DNA from: CAVSJA01 sp963728145
GTDB taxonomy: Bacteria; Bacteroidota; Bacteroidia; Chitinophagales; Chitinophagaceae
Direction: 5' to 3'
DNA length: 64,000 nucleotides
Assembly: GCA_963728145.1 (NCBI GenBank)
Contig: CAVSJA010000003.1
Span: 297,384-361,383 of the forward strand
A program made the position numbers and the translations under genes. The stretch's first letter is position 1; every line of letters begins with the position of its first letter. Shown here in pieces: positions 18,759 through 29,508 of the stretch. Under the pieces are notes generated by a model that was given only the letters and a program-made list of their open reading frames with translations, was not told where the DNA came from and searched no databases.

Positions 18759-18910
18759 ATTACTGACTCTAATCCCAATCCCTCCACCCTTCGCACATGC
18801 AGAGGCAGGCGAACGTACCGTTTGCTAAAGGCCGGAATAAATCTCACCTACATATCTTAAATTCAACCTCCCGAATTTTTTATATTTCATTCATAGAACC
18901 TTCTAACAAA

Positions 18911-19864
18911 ATGAAAAATAAGAATTACGTGCTTGCTATGGTTACAATCTTTCTTGTAGCCTTCCAGCCCAATAAACAGCGAATACCAAACCAACCTGAT
19001 TTAAAAGTTGAACAATCTGAAAAAGAAACTGTGAGTGAAACGAAGGTTGTGTTGCTTGGTACTGGTACCCCAAGAATTGATCCGGATCGATCGGGTCCGG
19101 CTACGGCAATAATTGTGAATAATACAGCTTATTTAGTTGATATGGGGCCGGGTGTCGTACGCAGGGCAAAATCAGCAGAACTAGGAAAAGGCATTACAGC
19201 ACTTGATCCAACTAAATTGCGTGTTGTATTTGTGACACACCTGCATTCCGATCATACAGTTGGTTATGCCGACCTAATCTTTACACCATGGACAACTGGT
19301 CGCAGATTTCCGTTAGAAGTTTACGGCCCCAAAGGCATGAAGTTGATGACAGAATATCTGCTCAAAGCCTATAGTGCGGACATTGAGACCAGGACCAATC
19401 GGGATGGAAACCAGCGTGACTTTCCGGATGGACATAAAGTCAATGCACATGATATCACCGCGGGGATAGTTTACAGGGATAGTAATGTCACTGTAACAGC
19501 GTTCAAAACAAAGCATGCTATGGAAAGCTATGGCTACCGCTTCGATACGAAAGATCGGAGTATCGTAATATCCGGAGATACAAACCCAACTGATGCCACA
19601 ATAGAAGCCTGTAACGGATGTGACGTACTAATTCATGAAGCACATACACAAGCATGGCTTAAGACGCGGCCCGTAACTTTCCAGGAATTTTCATCTAAAT
19701 TCCATACAACGACTCCAGAACTATCGCAATTAGCCACTCGTGCAAGGCCAAAACTGTTGATTTTATACCATTATAATGGTTTATCGGATGAAGAGATATT
19801 GAATGATATGCGTTCTCATTACAAGGGGCATTTTGTTATTGGACGTGATCTTGATGTCTATTAA
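18911..19864 (+). CDS. Exported MBL-fold metallohydrolase, RNase Z-like
   Basis: 317 residues with an N-terminal hydrophobic segment (MKNKNYVLAMVTIFLVAFQ). Metallo-beta-lactamase fold signatures: VVLLGTGTPRIDPDR, FVTHLHSDHTVGYADL (HxHxDH, about residues 112-117), FKTKHAMESYGYRF, ISGDTNPTD (metal Asp), IHEAHT and a late ILYHYN His. The order resembles ElaC/RNase Z, but the export signal argues against tRNA processing; it more likely acts on a small ester or phosphodiester in the periplasm. Start at 18911 is chosen because it begins the signal segment; upstream in-frame residues overlap the divergent gene's promoter region. Confidence 0.8.
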   Translation: MKNKNYVLAMVTIFLVAFQPNKQRIPNQPDLKVEQSEKETVSETKVVLLGTGTPRIDPDRSGPATAIIVNNTAYLVDMGPGVVRRAKSAELGKGITALDPTKLRVVFVTHLHSDHTVGYADLIFTPWTTGRRFPLEVYGPKGMKLMTEYLLKAYSADIETRTNRDGNQRDFPDGHKVNAHDITAGIVYRDSNVTVTAFKTKHAMESYGYRFDTKDRSIVISGDTNPTDATIEACNGCDVLIHEAHTQAWLKTRPVTFQEFSSKFHTTTPELSQLATRARPKLLILYHYNGLSDEEILNDMRSHYKGHFVIGRDLDVY

Positions 19865-20005
19865 TACACTAGAAAAATATTGTTCAAAAAATATTCACGT
19901 TGGCACATAAAATGATATCGCACACATTTAAGGTGACAATACATATGGTTTCAAGTAATTGTAAAAGGCGAATAAATAATTTACGATTAGTTTTGTACCT
20001 GTAGA

Positions 20006-20402
20006 ATGAATGCATTAGAAAACTATTACGAGCAACAGGAGGAATCTACAAGAAGTTGTTTACTGGCGGTTCGGGCAATTATTCTGAATCAGGACAAGGA
20101 TATTTCTGCTTCCTGGAAATACGGAATGCCATTTTTTTGCTACAAAGGAAAAATGTTTTGTTATTTGTGGGTAGCACAAGAAACACAAACAACCCTATAT
20201 CGGAATTGTGGAGGGCAAACATTTCGACGAGCCATTTCTTATCCAGGAAGAGCGCTCAAGGATGAAAATAATGTTGCTTGATCCAGGGAAGGATTTGCCA
20301 CTGAAAATTATTAAGGCTATTTTAAAGAAAGCAATCAATCTCTATAAAACGGGTGTGGTAAAATTAAAAAATGGCCCATCCGTAAAAGGCAAATACGCCT
20401 GA
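20006..20402 (+). CDS. DUF1801 (YdhG-like) protein, frameshifted
   Basis: Small domain of unknown function: ISASWKYGMPFFCYKGKMFCYLWV is the conserved core. The frame breaks near 20180; the other frame gives KHKQPYIGIVEGKHFDEPFLIQEER and then LPLKIIKAILKKAINLY, the expected C-terminus. Joined length ~131 residues, normal for DUF1801. Single indel, likely an error. The family is often near VOC or stress genes; no function is assigned. Confidence 0.75.
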
Positions 20403-20429
20403 TATATCTTTATCAATCTTGCACAAAAA

Positions 20430-21408
20430 ATGAAAGCAGCAGTTCGAACAAAATATGGCTTACCCGGAGATCTAAGTATAAAAGAGCTTGAGATACCGAC
20501 TCCGGCGGACAATGAACTGCTGATAAAAGTATATGCGAGCACCGTAAACAGAAGTGATTGCCATGTACTTTCAGGCAAGCCATTGTTCATGCACCTTTTT
20601 ACAGGAATGTTTAAACCAAAGCAATCAATTATCGGATCAGACTTTACCGGGAAGGTTGAAGCAGTTGGTTCAACTGTACAGGCTTTTAAACCCGGCGATA
20701 AGATCATGGGCTTCGGTGGTGTTTTTGGCTGTGGTTCACATGCGCAATACTTTGTATTGCCCGAAAAAAAAGCAATTGAATATATGGTCTTAATGCCCGG
20801 CAACCTGGATTATGAACAGGCAGCAGCTTGTTTGGAAGGAACATTTTATGCTGCTTCCGGTATGAACCAATCGAAACTAGAAATAAAGCCGGACAAAAAG
20901 CATTGGTATATGGAGCAACTGGCGCCATCGGTTCAGCCTTTGTGCAATTCTTCAAATACTACGGTGTTTATGTTACGGCAGTATGCGGTGGCGAAAACGC
21001 TGAATTAGTAAGATCATTGGGCGCCGATAAAGTAGTTGATTACAAAACTGAAGATTTTACAAAAGACAACGAGCAATATGATTATGTTTTTGATGCGGTG
21101 GGCAAAATCAGTTTTTTCAAATGCAAATCTTTATTAAATAAGAAAGGATGTTTTTCTTCAGCCAATGGATTAGGAAATTTGTTCCTGGCATTAATCACGC
21201 CGTCCCGTTATTTGGAGGAAAAAGAGTTTTATTTGGCGCACCAAAGGACATTGCGGGAGAACTTAATTTCATCAAAGGACTGATTGAAAAAGGAAAGTTC
21301 AAACCTGTAATAGATAGAAAATATCCACTTGAAAAAATTGCTGAAGCATATACTTATGTGGCATCTGGTCAAAAAATAGGGAATGTTATTATTACAATGG
21401 GTGCGTAG
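20430..21408 (+). CDS. Zinc-type NAD(P)-dependent alcohol dehydrogenase, frameshifted
   Basis: Medium-chain dehydrogenase/reductase. The GroES-like N-terminus reads KAAVRTKYGLPGDLSIKELEIPTPADNELLIKVYASTVNRSD and IIGSDFTGKVEAVGSTVQAFKPGD; after a shift near 20880 the Rossmann part continues ALVYGATGAIGSAFVQFFKYYG, SLGADKVVDYKTEDF and DAVGKISF. Another shift near 21200 leads to IKGLIEKGKFKPVIDRKYPLEKIAEAYTYV. The GxTGxxG loop and typical quinone oxidoreductase end (GNVIITMG) are present. Zinc ligands are not evident, so it is probably a zinc-free quinone oxidoreductase-like member. Two or three indels, likely errors. Confidence 0.82.
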
Positions 21409-21516
21409 CAACTACGAACACATATGGTTGAATTGCCAAAAGCGTTGTTGTTAAAACTTAAATCTTTGATTAAATTCATGCGGCATAGGTAACCCTAACG
21501 AAACCTCGCAATTTCT

Positions 21517-22032
21517 ATGAGCTTTCTAAAAAAACTTTTCGGCGGCGACAGGAAAAGCCAGGACAACATTAAACCTGATATTGAGGCCCTACTTTCTTCC
21601 CCGGAAAAGCACATCGCTATAATTGAGATCGACAATTACATTTGCAGACTTTGTTCCTTCGGTGACACATTACCCCGCTTGACAGAACCGCAGCAGGATT
21701 TTTACTTTAACCAAAATCTTGAACGAGAAATCAACAATGGCGGTTTTAACCAATACTTCTTCAACTCAAGTGGCAACTTTACACATGAGACATTAGCCTC
21801 GCTGCGAAAAATTGGCGCAAGCAAGACAGCGGATATATTACAAGAAGCTATTGACCAATTCCCAAATTCATTAGTGCCAAAGGACCGAGCCGATAGACAA
21901 AACATACTAGAACAAATCGAAGAAAAGGCTAACGAAGTCTGGGAGCAACTTGACCAAAAGTTTTATGAATACGAGGACGATCTAAACGACCTCAATATTG
22001 AGTACATAAAAAAATATCGCAGTTCATTCTAA
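21517..22032 (+). CDS. DUF4375 family protein
   Basis: 171-residue soluble protein. The segment QQDFYFNQNLEREINNGGFNQYFFNSSGNF (about residues 62-91) is the conserved DMP19/DUF4375 signature, followed by HETLASLRKIGASKTADILQEAI. Family members are common small proteins, sometimes in immunity or polymorphic-toxin loci, but no toxin gene is adjacent here. The start at 21517 (MSFLKKLFGG) is the only good ATG; the SFLKKLFGG opening is typical of small soluble proteins. Function unknown. Confidence 0.75.
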   Translation: MSFLKKLFGGDRKSQDNIKPDIEALLSSPEKHIAIIEIDNYICRLCSFGDTLPRLTEPQQDFYFNQNLEREINNGGFNQYFFNSSGNFTHETLASLRKIGASKTADILQEAIDQFPNSLVPKDRADRQNILEQIEEKANEVWEQLDQKFYEYEDDLNDLNIEYIKKYRSSF

Positions 22033-22121
22033 AGATGTTTTTAGGAGGAAACGCAATGAAATATTGCTGCTGGCTGATGACTTGAAAACCAAGACAAGCA
22101 TATACACACTAAACCTTCTTT

Positions 22122-22598
22122 ATGAAATATTTCTTCCTTGGCTTATTGTTGCTGATTACTTCCAATTCAGAAGGACAAACAACAAATAGCGCAAATACTA
22201 AAGATGAAGAACTGGTAAAAAAAGTTTTGGCAGATTTTATAGATGCATGGAATAAACATGATGCCAAGGCTTTCTCAATGTTATTTGCTGTAGATGTGGA
22301 TTTTACTAACGTTGCAGGAGTTAGTAAGCATGGGCGTAGTGAATTCGAGAAACAGCATGAGCCGGGGTTAAAGACTAAGTGGAAGGACAGTCATCAGAAA
22401 ATGCTACAGAATAAGATCCGGTTTATTAAGCCAGATGTTGCAGCAGTGGATGCATGGTGGGAACTGACGGGAATAAAAGGACCGGAAGGCCAGGATATGC
22501 CTGCAAGAAAAGGACTATTGAATTTTATAATGACCAAAAATGAGGGCGTTTGGCTTATTACCGTTATGCACAATATGGACTTGCCGGTTTCAAGGTAA
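22122..22598 (+). CDS. Exported NTF2-like (SgcJ/DUF4440) protein
   Basis: 158 residues with a signal peptide (MKYFFLGLLLLITSNSEGQ). The rest is one cone-shaped NTF2-like domain: LADFIDAWNKHDAKAFSMLFAVDVDFTNVAGV, RSEFEKQHEP and WLITVMHNMD. These domains bind small hydrophobic ligands or catalyse isomerisation; activity here cannot be predicted. A hydrolase gene follows 27 bases later in the same direction and may be co-expressed. Confidence 0.78.
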   Translation: MKYFFLGLLLLITSNSEGQTTNSANTKDEELVKKVLADFIDAWNKHDAKAFSMLFAVDVDFTNVAGVSKHGRSEFEKQHEPGLKTKWKDSHQKMLQNKIRFIKPDVAAVDAWWELTGIKGPEGQDMPARKGLLNFIMTKNEGVWLITVMHNMDLPVSR

Positions 22599-22625
22599 TA
22601 TGAATGCTCAATATCAATTAGTCTT

Positions 22626-23714
22626 ATGCAAAAAACAGTAGCTATTACCGTAAGTATAATTTTTGTTTGGCTATTGTTTACTCCAATCTTGTATGCTCAA
22701 AAACTCTCCGAGCAATTTGAATTTAAGTTTGAGAATAAAACTTTAAGAGGCCTGATTGAAAAGCCACATAATCGAGGCTCAAAGGCAATTGTGATTATTA
22801 TTCCCGGCTATGGCAGGACTGACTTTGTAGAAGGCAATTGGTTCTCTACACTAAGGAATAAGTTCGTAGAGTCCGGCTTGACTGTGTGTTTTTGGGATAA
22901 AATGGGCTGCGGAAAGAGTGAAGGTGTATTTGATGCCAATCAGCCTGTAAAAAATTCAGCAGATGAAGCCATCGCTGCAATCCAGGAAATCAAAAGAAGG
23001 AAAATTCCGGGTGCAGAGAAGATAGGACTTTGGGGCATAAGTCGGGCTGGATGGATCTGTCCTTTAATTAATGATCAATTCCCAATCTCTTTTTGGATTT
23101 CAGTTAGTGGAACAGACGATAAGGAAAATTTTGGTTATCTCTTGAGGTCTAATTTAATTATTGAAGGAAAAAGCGAAGAGGAAGCAGAACGATTATTCAA
23201 GGCATGGATGCAGGGCCATAAACTTTTTTCTACGAATGCCAGTTACGAAGATTTCCTGAATGCAATCCAGCCTTTAAGGCAGGATAGCACATGTCGGAGA
23301 TTGTTTGGTTACTCAAACGATACAAAGATCAGAGAAGAAGATAGGGCGATGTATGTGAAGGAACGGAAAGTGTACACGAGTAATGGATATTTTGACCATA
23401 AATCTGGTCTCTGGGTTTACATAAAAAATCTTGATGAACTACTGAGAAGTATAAACTGTCCTGTTTTGGCCTTATTTGGAGCAAATGATTCGCAAGTAGA
23501 TTGGCGCAAGACAAAAAGACTATATGAAGAAACGATTGGTAAAAAGCCAAACTCAGCACTAGCTATAAAAATATTTGAGAACTGCAATCATAGTCTGCAG
23601 AAATGTGTTACATGTGGATATCGGGAAGATTTATCTGCATACAATTGGGAAGCTTGTGATAAATATTATGAAACTATGATGGAGTGGTTAAGAGTTCAAA
23701 AAATTATAGAGTAA
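22626..23714 (+). CDS. Exported alpha/beta hydrolase
   Basis: 362 residues with a signal peptide (residues 1-24, ending ILYAQ). Motifs: VIIIPGYGRTDFVEGNWF (oxyanion region), FWDKMGCGKSEG, the nucleophile elbow GLWGISRAGWICP (Ser near residue 142), ALFGANDSQVDWRK (acid Asp) and ENCNHSLQKC (His). This matches the dienelactone hydrolase/prolyl oligopeptidase-like esterases. A Cys-rich CVTCGYRED after the His is unusual. Substrate unknown; its location next to an NTF2-like gene gives no further hint. Confidence 0.8.
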   Translation: MQKTVAITVSIIFVWLLFTPILYAQKLSEQFEFKFENKTLRGLIEKPHNRGSKAIVIIIPGYGRTDFVEGNWFSTLRNKFVESGLTVCFWDKMGCGKSEGVFDANQPVKNSADEAIAAIQEIKRRKIPGAEKIGLWGISRAGWICPLINDQFPISFWISVSGTDDKENFGYLLRSNLIIEGKSEEEAERLFKAWMQGHKLFSTNASYEDFLNAIQPLRQDSTCRRLFGYSNDTKIREEDRAMYVKERKVYTSNGYFDHKSGLWVYIKNLDELLRSINCPVLALFGANDSQVDWRKTKRLYEETIGKKPNSALAIKIFENCNHSLQKCVTCGYREDLSAYNWEACDKYYETMMEWLRVQKIIE

Positions 23715-23751
23715 CTGCTACCGACAAATGTATAAACGTTGAAATTAAGTC

Positions 23752-25209
23752 TCAGTGTAACTTATCAGTCCCAGTTTGCTGCAATAGTCGATTCAATTCT
23801 TTTTTCATCTCCTTAACTGTCTCCGCCATTTTCGGATCATCAATTATGTTGTGAAGCTCATAGGGATCGTTGACGAGGTCATAGAGTTCATTCATTCCTT
23901 CCAGATCGGTATAGTGTATGTATTTGTAACGTTGGTTTCGAACTGCCTTGTAGCCCATCTTCACAATGCGGGGGAATACGGTATCGCTATAATATTCAAC
24001 AAGAAATGAACTTCGCCAGGCACTTGGCCTTTCCCGCAAAAATTGGCACCCATGATTTTCCCTGAAGATGTTTACCGGGAGTTACACCAGCCATTTCAAG
24101 TAGCGTTGAAGCAAGGTCAATGCTCAATACCAATTGTTCCGGTTTCGTTCCGGCTTTTATGGTTGGTGGATACCTGACTAACATGGGAATGCGAATGGCT
24201 TCTTCATAAGCCAGTCTTCGTTCTTCATCAAGACAATGTTCTCCATACCAATAACCATGGTCGCTGGTGAATACCACAATTGTATTGTTTAACTCACCCT
24301 TATCTTCAAGCGCTTTTAATATTGCTCCAAGGCCCTCATCAACCGCCATCAGCATTTCAGAGCGCTCACGGATGGTTTTCTCCTTAGTTGAAGTTTCAGG
24401 AGCTTAGGGGAGGAAGCCCCTCTATTCTCCGTGCAAGGGCTGGCTTGTCGAGCGGAGGAATATTATAGTTAGGTCTTCGTTTGAATACAGCCTTGTCATA
24501 CATTCCCAAATGTCTTTTTGCTGGAATAAAACCACCCTCCCCAATATCTACTGTCTTGCCGTCATCGCGTTGTGTTATGTTGGGATGAAGCGCCTTGTGT
24601 GCCAGGTAAAGCAAAAAGGGTTGATCACGCTTTTGATTAATAAATCGAAGGGAGTGATCAGTCAGTATATCGGTAACATATCCCTTTACTGTTTGTAGTT
24701 CGCCATTAATATTTAATGCAGGATCGATTGCTTCTCCCTGGCCCTTTAACGAAACCCAATAATCAAAACCGGGACGTTTTGTATCATCATTACCCATATG
24801 CCACTTGCCGATGAATGCAGTGGCGTAGCCATTATCATGAAGTTGTTTTGGAAATGTGTTAAGTTGGTGACTTTGCTCATTACGTGCTGTGTTGTCAATG
24901 ATGCCATTGGTATGGGCATATTGACCGGTAAGAAAACTAGCCCGGCTGGGCGAGCAAAGGGGAGTGGTCGCAAATGCATTTATAAAGCAGGCTCCTTCTT
25001 TAGCGATTCTGTCAATGTTCGGTGTCTTTATAATAATTGTGCCCTGCTTCACCAAATTCATCCCATCGCATATCATCCACCAGGACTACGACAATATTAG
25101 GACGTCTTTCCTTAACCGATTTTTGAGCTAATGCAGTGCTGCAAGTAATAAGTATAATTACGCAAGCAAAAGCCCAGTTTCTGGAATTTGAAGGAAAGCT
25201 TGAATTCAT
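23752..25209 (-). CDS. Sulfatase, multiply frameshifted
   Basis: Exported sulfate-ester hydrolase. The start at 25209 gives a signal peptide (NWAFACVIILITCSTALAQ) followed by RPNIVVVLVDDMRWDE, the metal-binding Asp pair. The activating-cysteine signature is LCSPSRASFLTGQY (Cys becomes formylglycine). Later come AYATFIGKWH-type residues (GYATAFIGKWHMG), VVFTSDHGYWYGEH with the metal Asp/His, and a C-terminal KYIHYTDLEGMNELYDLVNDP. The frame shifts near 25040, 24385 and 24010. Length across shifts ~485 residues. Opposite in direction to the second sulfatase at 26172. Errors are likely the cause of the breaks. Confidence 0.85.
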
Positions 25210-25446
25210 TTTCGCATTTCTCTTATAAGGATATGAAGATTTTAGGTGGGAAACAAAGAAATTAAAGGGAGGTGACAACTTGAATGCAAAGGAATCTGTC
25301 TTACAAGCTGGACAAAGCTGGGCTATTAAGGGGTGAACTACAACCGGCAGGGCTGTAAGTGCTGAACTATAGAACAATATTGAGCATATGTACTAGATTT
25401 ATACTGATGAACTGCTTTTGGCCCAGCTTCCTAAACCTTATATGTC

Positions 25447-25951
25447 ATGAGTAACATTCTAAAATCTCTAACTTCTAATCTGTCATTGTCTTTGCATAAG
25501 GCAACTGTGATACACTCCAACAAATACAGCGTTGCACATGATATTGGATTTATCCCCGTTTGGTCAACTTTGCATGCTGAAATAGTCTTAAGGCTTGACC
25601 ATTCACAGGAAGACTGGCGTCTGGATGTCAAAAATTTGGATTTACCCCTATACACAAGTCAACCCGTGACCAGTCGTTGCTTCTGAAACGGATGTGCTGG
25701 CATACATCGACACTCAAACTAATGAGTATTACTACACCGCCAGAAATTTTGCATCAAAATTGAAACTTGGAATGCCATTTTATTGGGTATGGCTAGTCGG
25801 TATAATCGGGGGTGCTTTAATCTATCTTTTACAAAAACAGCCGACAGTTTTGATATTACTACCGTTAATCGCAGCCTGGTTTGTTTATTCTATTCAAAAA
25901 CGAGTCATTGATTTTCGGGTAAAAAAGGAGATAGATAGGTTTTTATCGTGA
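25447..25951 (+). CDS. Hypothetical membrane protein, frameshifted
   Basis: First part MSNILKSLTSNLSLSLHKATVIHSN has no recognised domain; near 25675 the frame shifts and continues VASETDVLAYIDTQTNEYYYTARNFASK, then two hydrophobic segments (MPFYWVWLVGIIGGALIYLL and PTVLILLPLIAAWFVYSI). Joined ~167 residues. It would be a C-terminally anchored membrane protein. I do not recognise the family. Confidence 0.45.
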
Positions 25952-26171
25952 TAGCCTGCGTCTACTAAGAGATTTTCTGCTTCTCTGCCTGACAAAATCA
26001 CTAAATACCAGCGCAAACCGTTTCGTCAAAGACCGGATGAGAAGGCCTTAAGCCTTACCTGTAATCCTAAACAGACTTCACTGTTAAATGCTCCCCCAAA
26101 TCCTTACAAAAAGTAACTTTCCAAAGGGCAAATAAAACTGCCAACCTTTTAAAAGAGTGAAATCATTTAGT

Positions 26172-28529
26172 ATGAAAATTAAAAACAAGTCCATAGCACT
26201 GCTTCTCGCTTTGCTTTCAATGCTAATATTCAGTTGCAATCAATCGGATGAACAAGTGAAAGGAGAAACTTCTGAAGACCCCCGTCTTGCGGGCTTTAAA
26301 GGAAAAATTGCAAAAAAGTTTGAAGACTCCAAAGAAGACTGGCCAGAAAGAAAAAAAGCTCCGGCAGGCGTACCAAACATCTTAATAATACTTTTAGATG
26401 ATGTTGGCTTTGCACAATTGGGTTGCAATGGTGGATTAATTGCCACGCCAAACATTGATAAACTTGCAGCAAACGGGTTGAACTATACGAATTTTCATAC
26501 CACGGCATTATGCTCTCCTACGAGGGCTGCATTGATGGCCGGTCGCAATCACCATTCGATAGGATTGGGCAGTCATGCACTTACTGCTATGGGCTTTCCA
26601 GGTTATAATGGTATGATTCCTCTAACAGCAGCCAGTGGCGCTAAGATGCTGCAGGAAAATGGCTATACAAATTATGCACTCGGTAAATGGGATCACACTC
26701 CATTATGGGAAGTTACCACGAGTGGCCCGTTTAACGGATGGCCCAGTGCTGAAGGTTTTGACCATTACTATGGTTTTATGTCTGCTGACATTCACAACTT
26801 CGTTCCCGTTATGTATGAGGACCACCGGCCAACCAATCCATCTGTTGGCAAACCAGATTATCACATTAATACGGATATGGCAGACAGAGCCAGTTATTGG
26901 CTTACAGCACATGCATCCATTTCTCCCGACAGGCCATTCATGATGTTCCATGCTACAGCAACATTGCATGCACCACACCATGCATCGAAAAAGTATCTCG
27001 ATATGTACAAAGGAAAGTTTGACATGGGTTGGGATGCTGCCCGTGATCAGATACTGAAAAATCAAATTGAAAAAGGAATTCAGAAACCAGGAACAAAACT
27101 GGCTTCACTTCCTGATGAAATCATTGCATGGAATGATGTTCCTGCCGAAAAGAAAAAAATGTATGCAAGGCAGATGGAAGCTGCCGCAGCTTCCCTTACA
27201 GAAGCTGATTTTGAAATAGGTCGCATCATCGCAACACTGGAAAGAACGGGACAACTGGACAATACCTTGATTTTTGTTACTTCCGATAATGGAGCCAGTG
27301 CGGAAGGGGGATTGGAAGGAAGTCATAACGAAGTGCTCATATTAAATGGTATTGGATTAACCCCGCATGAAGAGAATAAGAAGTTTTACGACAAATGGGG
27401 TACTGCTGAAACCGACAATCATTACCATGCAGGATGGGCTGCGGCCGGCAATACGCCTTACAAGTATTTTAAACAAACCGTTCATAACGGCGGCATGACC
27501 GATGCATTGATTGTGCATTGGCCAAAAGGTATAAAGGCCAAAGGAGAGATCCGGACACAGTATCATCATATCATTGATATCATTCCTACAATAATGGATG
27601 TTACAGGTGTTGGATTCCAGGAAGAAGTAGAAGGCGTAAAACAAATGCCATTTGACGGAGTGAGCATGAAATATTCTTTTGATGATGCAAAAGCCGCCAC
27701 CAATCACCCCGTTCAGTATTATGAACAATTGGGCAGTCGTGCCATTTATGATAATGGATGGAAAGCCGTTGCATTACATGGAGGTCGCTTGCCATGGATC
27801 ATTGGGGGAACTTTTGATTTTGAAAAAGATGATTGGGAATTGTACAATCTCAATGAAGATCCTACAGAAACCAATAATCTGGCAAAATCTAATCCGGAGA
27901 AGCTGGAAGAGTTAAAAAAGAAATTTGATGAAGAAGCCTGGAAGTATAATGTGTATCCGCTTTATGATGATTTGGCATTCCGTCTTAAGAATGTTACCGA
28001 TCGTATTCACCCGCCGACTGAAAAGCTATTTACCTATTTCGCTCCTGGTGCTGAGTTTATTGCAGAAGCAGCCGGGCCACCAGTGAAAAATCACAGTCAT
28101 ACTATAACTGCCACTATGGAAACTGACGGTAAAACCGATGGTGTCATCACTGCCAGCGGAGGATATTTTGCAGGTTTTACTTTGTATGTGAAAAATAATA
28201 TTGTAACCTATGGCTACAATTACTATGACGAAAAATATTTTTCTATCAAAGCAAACAAACCATTGACTGCCGGTAAGCATGAATTGAAACTGGTATATGA
28301 TGCCCTTCCGGGTGGCACGCCTCAGACACCAACCGGAAAAGTAACACTGTTCATTGATGGAGTCCAGGTTGGACAGGGAACAATCGATAATGTTGTGCTT
28401 GGAAAATACTCTATCTCCGAACCTTTTGATGTAGGTGCTGATAATGGAGGTTCTGTTATTCGCTCAGCATATACATCACCATTCAGGTTTACTGATAACC
28501 TCGATAAGGTGGTTTTTGAGTTGAAGTAA
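26172..28529 (+). CDS. Arylsulfatase lipoprotein
   Basis: 785-residue sulfatase anchored as a lipoprotein: the signal ends LSMLIFSC (lipobox). The N-terminal domain has ILIILLDDVGFAQLGCNGG (metal Asp pair), TTALCSPTRAALMAGRNHH (formylglycine Cys) and LIFVTSDNGASAEGG (metal Asp/Asn), then a C-terminal domain PFDGVSMKYSF to NLNEDPTETNNLAKSNPEKLEELKKKF, typical of group S1 arylsulfatases. Residues after ~640 form an extra beta-rich domain. The frame is fully open. Start at 26172 is preferred to the GTG at 26157 because it begins the lipoprotein signal. A terminator follows the stop. Confidence 0.9.
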   Translation: MKIKNKSIALLLALLSMLIFSCNQSDEQVKGETSEDPRLAGFKGKIAKKFEDSKEDWPERKKAPAGVPNILIILLDDVGFAQLGCNGGLIATPNIDKLAANGLNYTNFHTTALCSPTRAALMAGRNHHSIGLGSHALTAMGFPGYNGMIPLTAASGAKMLQENGYTNYALGKWDHTPLWEVTTSGPFNGWPSAEGFDHYYGFMSADIHNFVPVMYEDHRPTNPSVGKPDYHINTDMADRASYWLTAHASISPDRPFMMFHATATLHAPHHASKKYLDMYKGKFDMGWDAARDQILKNQIEKGIQKPGTKLASLPDEIIAWNDVPAEKKKMYARQMEAAAASLTEADFEIGRIIATLERTGQLDNTLIFVTSDNGASAEGGLEGSHNEVLILNGIGLTPHEENKKFYDKWGTAETDNHYHAGWAAAGNTPYKYFKQTVHNGGMTDALIVHWPKGIKAKGEIRTQYHHIIDIIPTIMDVTGVGFQEEVEGVKQMPFDGVSMKYSFDDAKAATNHPVQYYEQLGSRAIYDNGWKAVALHGGRLPWIIGGTFDFEKDDWELYNLNEDPTETNNLAKSNPEKLEELKKKFDEEAWKYNVYPLYDDLAFRLKNVTDRIHPPTEKLFTYFAPGAEFIAEAAGPPVKNHSHTITATMETDGKTDGVITASGGYFAGFTLYVKNNIVTYGYNYYDEKYFSIKANKPLTAGKHELKLVYDALPGGTPQTPTGKVTLFIDGVQVGQGTIDNVVLGKYSISEPFDVGADNGGSVIRSAYTSPFRFTDNLDKVVFELK

Positions 28530-28546
28530 AATAATTATTTAATAAA

Positions 28547-28583
28547 GGTCACCGATCGCTTTCTGGATTGGTGACCTTTTTTT
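28547..28583 (+). terminator. Intrinsic terminator
   Basis: GGTCACC (28547-28553) pairs with GGTGACC (28570-28576), followed by seven T, 17 bases after the arylsulfatase stop. Confidence 0.85.
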
Positions 28584-28699
28584 ATGTTAATAGGTTCATG
28601 ATTTTACCCCAGTTGCATTAAATTCTAAAGAGTACTAATTTGCATGGGCTGTGCACAGGCCCGGGACGTTTGGCGACATTTTATTGACAAACCCTACTA

Positions 28700-29488
28700 A
28701 TGCATGTGAGACGACAGACTCTAGTTCTCCTTCTGATTTTTTTGACAGTCAGTTGCAGTTTCAATCCGGATAAGAATGAACCGAAAACATTTTACAACAC
28801 CATCGCTGGTTGGGACATCATCTATATTCCAATAATAGAACCCTATAAAGCGACAAGTTTAGACAAAGGAGTTACGTGGTTTATAAACAGACCCGAAGTA
28901 GTTAACAGCTTTGAAGTTTCAAGTTTTGGAGTTTCACGGAACTTCATATTTGGACGCGGACAAGCACGGTGGTTTTTATTAGATACAAAGTCAAAGTTGT
29001 ATGCTGAGTATAATACTGAAGGAGAATTAATAAGCAGTTTAAAAAGTTTTCAAGTTCCAGTAGCTGCAATCCAGGATTGTAATTTCTATTTCGACAGTTT
29101 GACCAAACGTAAAGAGCTATATTGGTTTCCGAAAGACGGAAAGAATTATCCAAGCTATCCAGGCATTGTTCCAGACACGGTGACAACTATAAGCGTTACA
29201 GAAAACGCCCAACATCTGCCTGAATTTTCATTTAAAGAGAAGCTCCCTTTCAAAAAGAACAAGGTGTACTTTTTCAAAGTCAAATACAACAAAAAAAACA
29301 ACGACTTGTATTATCTTTCGTTTGACAATTCTCCACCAGTACTGGTAAAGGATAGCTTGCTAATTCCAGTTTTCAGTGATTATAGCCAGTTTGACATAAC
29401 TTTATATACACCTTTTCCTGTTGCACAGGAGAAAGGAATACCAGAAGAGAAAAGATTTCTAAAAACCAAGACGGTTTACATTCAGTAG
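28700..29488 (+). CDS. Hypothetical lipoprotein, 262 aa
   Basis: Lipoprotein signal (RRQTLVLLLIFLTVSC). No domain recognised; beta-rich sequence with charged turns (GWDIIYIPIIEPYKATSLDKGVTWF, KNKVYFFKVKYNKKNNDLYYLSF). Exposed on the outer membrane or periplasm by inference. A second exported protein of unknown function follows 20 bases on. Confidence 0.6.
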   Translation: MHVRRQTLVLLLIFLTVSCSFNPDKNEPKTFYNTIAGWDIIYIPIIEPYKATSLDKGVTWFINRPEVVNSFEVSSFGVSRNFIFGRGQARWFLLDTKSKLYAEYNTEGELISSLKSFQVPVAAIQDCNFYFDSLTKRKELYWFPKDGKNYPSYPGIVPDTVTTISVTENAQHLPEFSFKEKLPFKKNKVYFFKVKYNKKNNDLYYLSFDNSPPVLVKDSLLIPVFSDYSQFDITLYTPFPVAQEKGIPEEKRFLKTKTVYIQ

Positions 29489-29508
29489 GACAATAGACAC
29501 CGCTTAAA

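Noticed and set aside
22058..22087. Nine-codon frame after an AGGAGG-like sequence
   Set aside because: It looks like a leader peptide, but Bacteroidetes do not rely on Shine-Dalgarno sites and no attenuator hairpin follows.
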